9,100 nucleotides of DNA from the NCBI GenBank assembly GCA_964480635.1, contig CAYZQE010000095.1, positions 1 through 9,100 of the forward strand, in the 5' to 3' direction. The DNA is from CAYZQE01 sp964480635 (GTDB taxonomy: Bacteria; Pseudomonadota; Gammaproteobacteria; GCA-001735895). Positions 6,244-9,100 of the stretch are shown here, one piece after another (position 1 is the stretch's first letter; each line of letters opens with the position of its first letter). Below the pieces are notes generated by a model. It was not told the DNA's origin. It worked only from the letters and a program-made list of their open reading frames with translations, and did not search any database. A program made the translations under genes and the position numbers.

Positions 6244-7035
6244 ATGATTAAAATTTTTAGAATAATATTTCGTTTATCGCTGTTAAGCGCACATGTGATG
6301 ACAGGTGCATTAGTCGCACTTATCTTACTAACAAAACCCGTAAAGAGCCTTAACCTCTTTAACCCAAAAGCACTCATACGCTTATGGCTTAATGGTGCTC
6401 GATATTTTACTGGCTGCAAAATGAGTTCTAAAAAAACACCCATTCAACACCCCACTTTAATTATTTGCAATCATGTGAGTTGGTTAGATATTTTAGTGTT
6501 AGGCGGCACATACCAATTGCACTTTTTATCAAAAGAGGAAGTAAGCCAGTGGCCTATAGTAGGGTTTTTAACCGTTATTAGCGGCACTTTACTGATTAAA
6601 CGGGGTTCAGGTTCACAAGGAGCCATTGATGAAATTCAAAACGCATTAAGCCAAGGTGACAACGTTGGTTTATTTCCAGAGGGTACGACAAGTTCTGGTG
6701 AAAACACTAAAGCATTTCATTCGAGGTTGCTTAAATCAGCCTATGGCGCCAAGTCTAGTATCAGTGTCTTCAGCTTATCTTATTCAACCAACAACTCAAC
6801 TAGAGATAAAAAAATGGGCTGGGATCAACAAACATTTTTTGATCATTTATTATATGTTTTAGGGCAAAAAAGAAGCTACGTTAAGGTTAATTTAGTTAAG
6901 AACATAAAAAAATATCAACAAATGCAACGCAAAGAGCTAGCACAGTATTGTCGCCAATTAGTTGATGACGATTTACAGCGCAATCATTATCCATGTGAAG
7001 AGCAACATAAGCAAAGCCAACCAAACAGCAGCTGA
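6244..7035 (+). CDS. plsC: PlsC-like lysophospholipid acyltransferase (1-acylglycerol-3-phosphate O-acyltransferase)
   Basis: 263 residues. Family enzymes add an acyl chain to lysophosphatidic acid, giving phosphatidic acid, at the inner membrane. A hydrophobic N-terminal segment (about 10-30) is followed by the catalytic NHVSWLD (N76, H77, D82), FLSKEEVSQWPIVGFL (94-109), GTLLIKRGS (114-122) and the FPEGTTS box (144-150). AFHSRLLKSA (157-166) follows. Motif IV reads SVFSLSY rather than the common V-x-P-V-A-L-x-Y and lacks the proline, so the acceptor may not be the standard one (a lyso-ornithine lipid or other lysolipid is possible). The tail after about residue 240 is polar. It diverges from lgt with a 17-base gap, and its last 63 bases overlap dgkA on the other strand. 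A start at M19 (6298) is the alternative. Confidence 0.88.
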   Translation: MIKIFRIIFRLSLLSAHVMTGALVALILLTKPVKSLNLFNPKALIRLWLNGARYFTGCKMSSKKTPIQHPTLIICNHVSWLDILVLGGTYQLHFLSKEEVSQWPIVGFLTVISGTLLIKRGSGSQGAIDEIQNALSQGDNVGLFPEGTTSSGENTKAFHSRLLKSAYGAKSSISVFSLSYSTNNSTRDKKMGWDQQTFFDHLLYVLGQKRSYVKVNLVKNIKKYQQMQRKELAQYCRQLVDDDLQRNHYPCEEQHKQSQPNSS

Positions 7036-7332
7036 ACCCATATCTTTTGCTCGACCTGACAATTCGTGATGCTCACCACCAAAACGATCAACAACGGCTT
7101 CGATAGCTGAGTTAAGAATTTCGACTAGCAGTACAAAAATAACGCTCAATACCAATAAAACACGTTCAACATTTGACACATCTAAATAAAAAGCAATGGG
7201 TAATAATATGAGTGCTAATATCACTTCTTGTCTAAAAGCTTCTTCATGTTTAAATGCAGCCTTAAAGCCAAGCATTGAGAAACCAAATGCATTGATAATC
7301 CGGGTTATTCCTTTGTTTTTTTGATCGGCCAT
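6973..7332 (-). CDS. dgkA: Diacylglycerol kinase (prokaryotic DgkA type)
   Basis: 119 residues with three membrane helices, full length for the trimeric inner-membrane enzyme. It phosphorylates diacylglycerol (for example from osmoregulated glucan or LPS modification) to phosphatidic acid, returning it to phospholipid synthesis. The signature EILNSAIEAVVDR (71-83) holds E71, N74, the catalytic-base equivalent E78 (E. coli Glu76) and D82. HEEAFRQE (29-36) and GRAKDMGSAAV (93-103) complete the active site. The start at 7332 follows the fibronectin-domain gene after 16 bases without a clear Shine-Dalgarno sequence. Its third helix is encoded opposite the polar C-terminal tail of PlsC. Confidence 0.97.
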   Translation of the reverse strand: MADQKNKGITRIINAFGFSMLGFKAAFKHEEAFRQEVILALILLPIAFYLDVSNVERVLLVLSVIFVLLVEILNSAIEAVVDRFGGEHHELSGRAKDMGSAAVWLALLMLLFTWIMIAL

Positions 7333-7348
7333 AGTTTTATTTTAAAGG

Positions 7349-7705
7349 TTAAGGTAAGTAAAAAATAGAAGGTGATAAATCACTTTCAGAGCCATTATTT
7401 AACACACTCGTCATTGCGAAATAAACGATTGATGAATTAAGCTTAGATAATTCAAGTAACGACAAAGAGACTGAGCGCTCTGAAGGCTTTATGCTAACAA
7501 CATGATCTTTTATTGATTGTTTACTAGAGCCATAATAAAGGCGATATTCCTTAAGATCTTTTTTAACATTCAAAGAAGAACCATTGCTAAACTCAGTAGG
7601 CGCTTGCCAATTTAATGTTAAACCATCTGCGACTACTGATGAAAAGACATTAATCAGAAGCAAACTTTTAACAAAAAAGCTTAAACTTGTTTTGATGTAT
7701 CGCAC
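7349..7705 (-). CDS. Secreted single fibronectin type III domain protein
   Basis: 118 residues from a GTG start. A basic N-terminus (RYIK) and hydrophobic stretch (about 8-24) form a signal peptide, with cleavage expected after VVA (residue 26). The rest is one fibronectin type III-like domain: LTLNWQAPTE (29-38, conserved W33), an NGSSL turn, LKEYRLYYGSS (51-61, the usual L-x-x-Y-R-x-Y-Y-G), IVYFAMTSV (93-101) and NNGSESDLSPSIFY (103-116). No enzymatic residues are visible, so a binding or structural role outside the cytoplasm is inferred. The GTG is the only usable start between the in-frame stop at 7736-7738 and the signal peptide; an AGG lies 12 bases upstream of it, longer than ideal. 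It sits between yyaL (70 bases upstream) and dgkA (16 bases downstream) on the same strand. Confidence 0.8.
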   Translation of the reverse strand: MRYIKTSLSFFVKSLLLINVFSSVVADGLTLNWQAPTEFSNGSSLNVKKDLKEYRLYYGSSKQSIKDHVVSIKPSERSVSLSLLELSKLNSSIVYFAMTSVLNNGSESDLSPSIFYLP

Positions 7706-7745
7706 GAATAGAACATACCTGTTTAAAATATATAGTCATCATCGC

Positions 7746-7782
7746 ACAACAATGACTTTAATTAAAATAGATTCATTATTGT
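7746..7782 (-). other. Intergenic hairpin between the YyaL-type gene and the FnIII gene
   Basis: On the minus strand ACAATAATGA (7782-7773) can pair with TCATTGTTGT (7755-7746): nine Watson-Crick pairs and one U-G pair, with a 17-base AT-rich loop. The upstream gene's stop codon lies in the first arm. No T run follows, so it is not a standard terminator. It could be a processing or attenuation site, or chance. Confidence 0.3.
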
Positions 7783-9100
7783 AGCAAATATTTTTCTAAC
7801 CGGTCATCTACTAATAAACTTCTTTTCACGGCTTGTGCAATATCTTTCCCCTCAAAAACGGGTAAAGAGCATGAACGATTAGCACAAGCAAATGCAGCGG
7901 CTTTTTCTAACTCAGGATACATCACGTCTGGGTTTGGCATAGCGCCTTCTCGTTTATCCCACCACTCCACTCGCTTATACGCCAAGGGGTATTTAATCGC
8001 TGCTGCAAATAGTTTTTGTGCGGCAGGGTCATCTTTTTTACCCACGATGGTGATGTGCGCGGGGTCGTTGTTATATTCATCATCAGCTTGCAGCAGTTCG
8101 CCTAAAAAACGCCTTGAACCTGTCACCGCATCTGAGCCTAAAAATTTAAATGCTTGATGCGCATATTCCTTGTAAACTTTATCACCCGTGTAGTGAAATA
8201 AGTTATTTGAAAAACGCATCATGTGAATATTTTCTTCGGTGGTTTTAGCCGCTTTGCTAAAGACGCCAATAGAGCCCTCGACAACTTCGGCGGTAATGTA
8301 CCCTCCTTCGTCGTCATCTTTAAAATTCTTAAATATCATGGTGGCGGCATCACGCGCATGGTTTAGCCACTGCCGCTCCCCTGTGACCGCATATAGAGCT
8401 AACATTCCCTTACCCATCGCTAAGGTATCACCTAAAAATATTTTTGTTGTTTGCTCTCCATGGGCACCACCGATATGAGAAAAACCGCCTTTTCTTAACC
8501 CTGTTGGCGTTAAACTACGGTTGTCTATCACCCACTGCGCTGTTTCTTTTGCTTTCGCTAATATAGCGTCATCTGAAGAGGCGGCATACAGTACGCTTAA
8601 AGCTTCTATTACCCAACCGTTATCACGGGCATACCTGTTTTTATCAATACTGGGAACACCTAATTTAAACCGTTCTTGACTGCTTAAATCAAAATATTTA
8701 TGGCCATCAACGGCTAAACTTAAATCAGCGTCTTGACTGGTATAAAAACCACCGTCAGGGCTTGCTAAATGATCTCTAAGATAGGTATAAACATTTAGTG
8801 CTGGCGTTAAATAATCTTTATCGTCTAGCAATAAACTCATTCGAGAATAGGTTTTAATGGCAGCGGATTGAAATGACATGATTTTTTCAAAATGAGGTGA
8901 CGACCAATCAAGCTTATCTGAATACTGATACATGCCACCCCACTCAGGGTCAATTAACAAACGTGCGCCCTGCAAGGTTTGTCGGGCTAAAATCTCTTGC
9001 AGCTTATTGCCTTGCTCGGCTTGAGCCAGCGCATATTCCATACTGCCTGCATCTATAAATTTTAATGGCCTACCCCAACCCCCAAATTCTGCATCATAAA
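7776..9100 (-). CDS. YyaL/SSP411-type protein (DUF255 family), C-terminal part, 5' end beyond the window
   Basis: 440 codons are visible and the frame is still open at the right edge. The residues before the internal ATG at 9041 (DAEFGGWGRPLKFIDAGS) belong to the family, so that ATG is not the start. The family (bacterial YyaL, human SPATA20) has an N-terminal thioredoxin-like DUF255 domain, here outside the window, and an (alpha/alpha)6-barrel resembling N-acylglucosamine epimerases and glycosidases. Seen in the barrel: GGFYTSQDADLS, the dense RYARDNGWVIEALSVLY, DTLAMGKGMLALY, EGGYITAEV and HMMRFSNNLFHYTG. The end has the conserved two-cysteine finish FACANRSCSLP before a short tail. The function is unknown: carbohydrate handling or redox roles have been suggested from folds only. 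It is the first gene of a minus-strand set with the FnIII gene and dgkA. Confidence 0.85.
   Translation of the reverse strand, partial: YDAEFGGWGRPLKFIDAGSMEYALAQAEQGNKLQEILARQTLQGARLLIDPEWGGMYQYSDKLDWSSPHFEKIMSFQSAAIKTYSRMSLLLDDKDYLTPALNVYTYLRDHLASPDGGFYTSQDADLSLAVDGHKYFDLSSQERFKLGVPSIDKNRYARDNGWVIEALSVLYAASSDDAILAKAKETAQWVIDNRSLTPTGLRKGGFSHIGGAHGEQTTKIFLGDTLAMGKGMLALYAVTGERQWLNHARDAATMIFKNFKDDDEGGYITAEVVEGSIGVFSKAAKTTEENIHMMRFSNNLFHYTGDKVYKEYAHQAFKFLGSDAVTGSRRFLGELLQADDEYNNDPAHITIVGKKDDPAAQKLFAAAIKYPLAYKRVEWWDKREGAMPNPDVMYPELEKAAAFACANRSCSLPVFEGKDIAQAVKRSLLVDDRLEKYLLQ

Noticed and set aside
6210..6443. 77-residue minus-strand ORF across the lgt/plsC boundary
   Set aside because: It is antisense to plsC and overlaps lgt; its sequence resembles no protein family I know and it is explained as a shadow frame.
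9039..9041. ATG at 9041 as the start of the YyaL-type gene
   Set aside because: The frame stays open to the window edge, and the residues before it (GGWGRPLKF) match the family, so the start is outside.
1..9100. CRISPR array, integrated phage, toxin-antitoxin pair or defence system
   Set aside because: I found no spaced direct repeats, integrase, transposase, nuclease or toxin-antitoxin motifs on either strand.

Overview
The window looks like chromosomal DNA from an AT-rich gammaproteobacterium. The evidence is the apaG/apaH pair, a 188-residue Pseudomonas-type Dcd, the long 283-residue ThyA form known from Vibrio and Shewanella, and lgt directly upstream of thyA as in Escherichia coli. I cannot name a genus. 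Most genes are core housekeeping genes. I see no rRNA, tRNA, CRISPR array, complete insertion sequence or phage gene.

Left part (1-1620). A hemolysin III/TrhA-type membrane protein gene enters from the left edge on the + strand and is broken by two opposite single-base frameshifts. It converges with a minus-strand pair, dcd (dCTP deaminase) followed by a small multidrug resistance (SMR) transporter.

Middle accessory stretch (1620-2660). This holds a roughly 300-base region with at most a tiny ORF, then a secreted six-cysteine protein that resembles a ricin B-type beta-trefoil, a palindromic repeat candidate and a terminator. It is the least ordinary part of the window.

Central minus-strand block (2667-6226), read lgt, thyA, apaG, a class I methyltransferase, apaH. 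lgt and thyA overlap by four bases. A good -10 hexamer lies over the thyA stop codon and may start an apaG-methyltransferase-apaH transcript. lgt anchors lipoproteins, thyA makes dTMP (and shares the pyrimidine deoxynucleotide pathway with dcd), and apaH degrades Ap4A.

Right part (6227-9100). A PlsC-like acyltransferase diverges from lgt. The two start codons are only 17 bases apart and flank a nearly symmetric -10 element placed so that both mRNAs could be leaderless. plsC then overlaps, tail to tail, the minus-strand dgkA; both enzymes yield phosphatidic acid. dgkA is preceded on its strand by a small secreted fibronectin type III protein and by a YyaL/SSP411-type protein that runs off the right edge.

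No clearly new multi-gene system is visible. The best leads are the symmetric lgt/plsC promoter, the secreted trefoil-like protein, the doubly frameshifted TrhA gene, and the methyltransferase placed between apaG and apaH.
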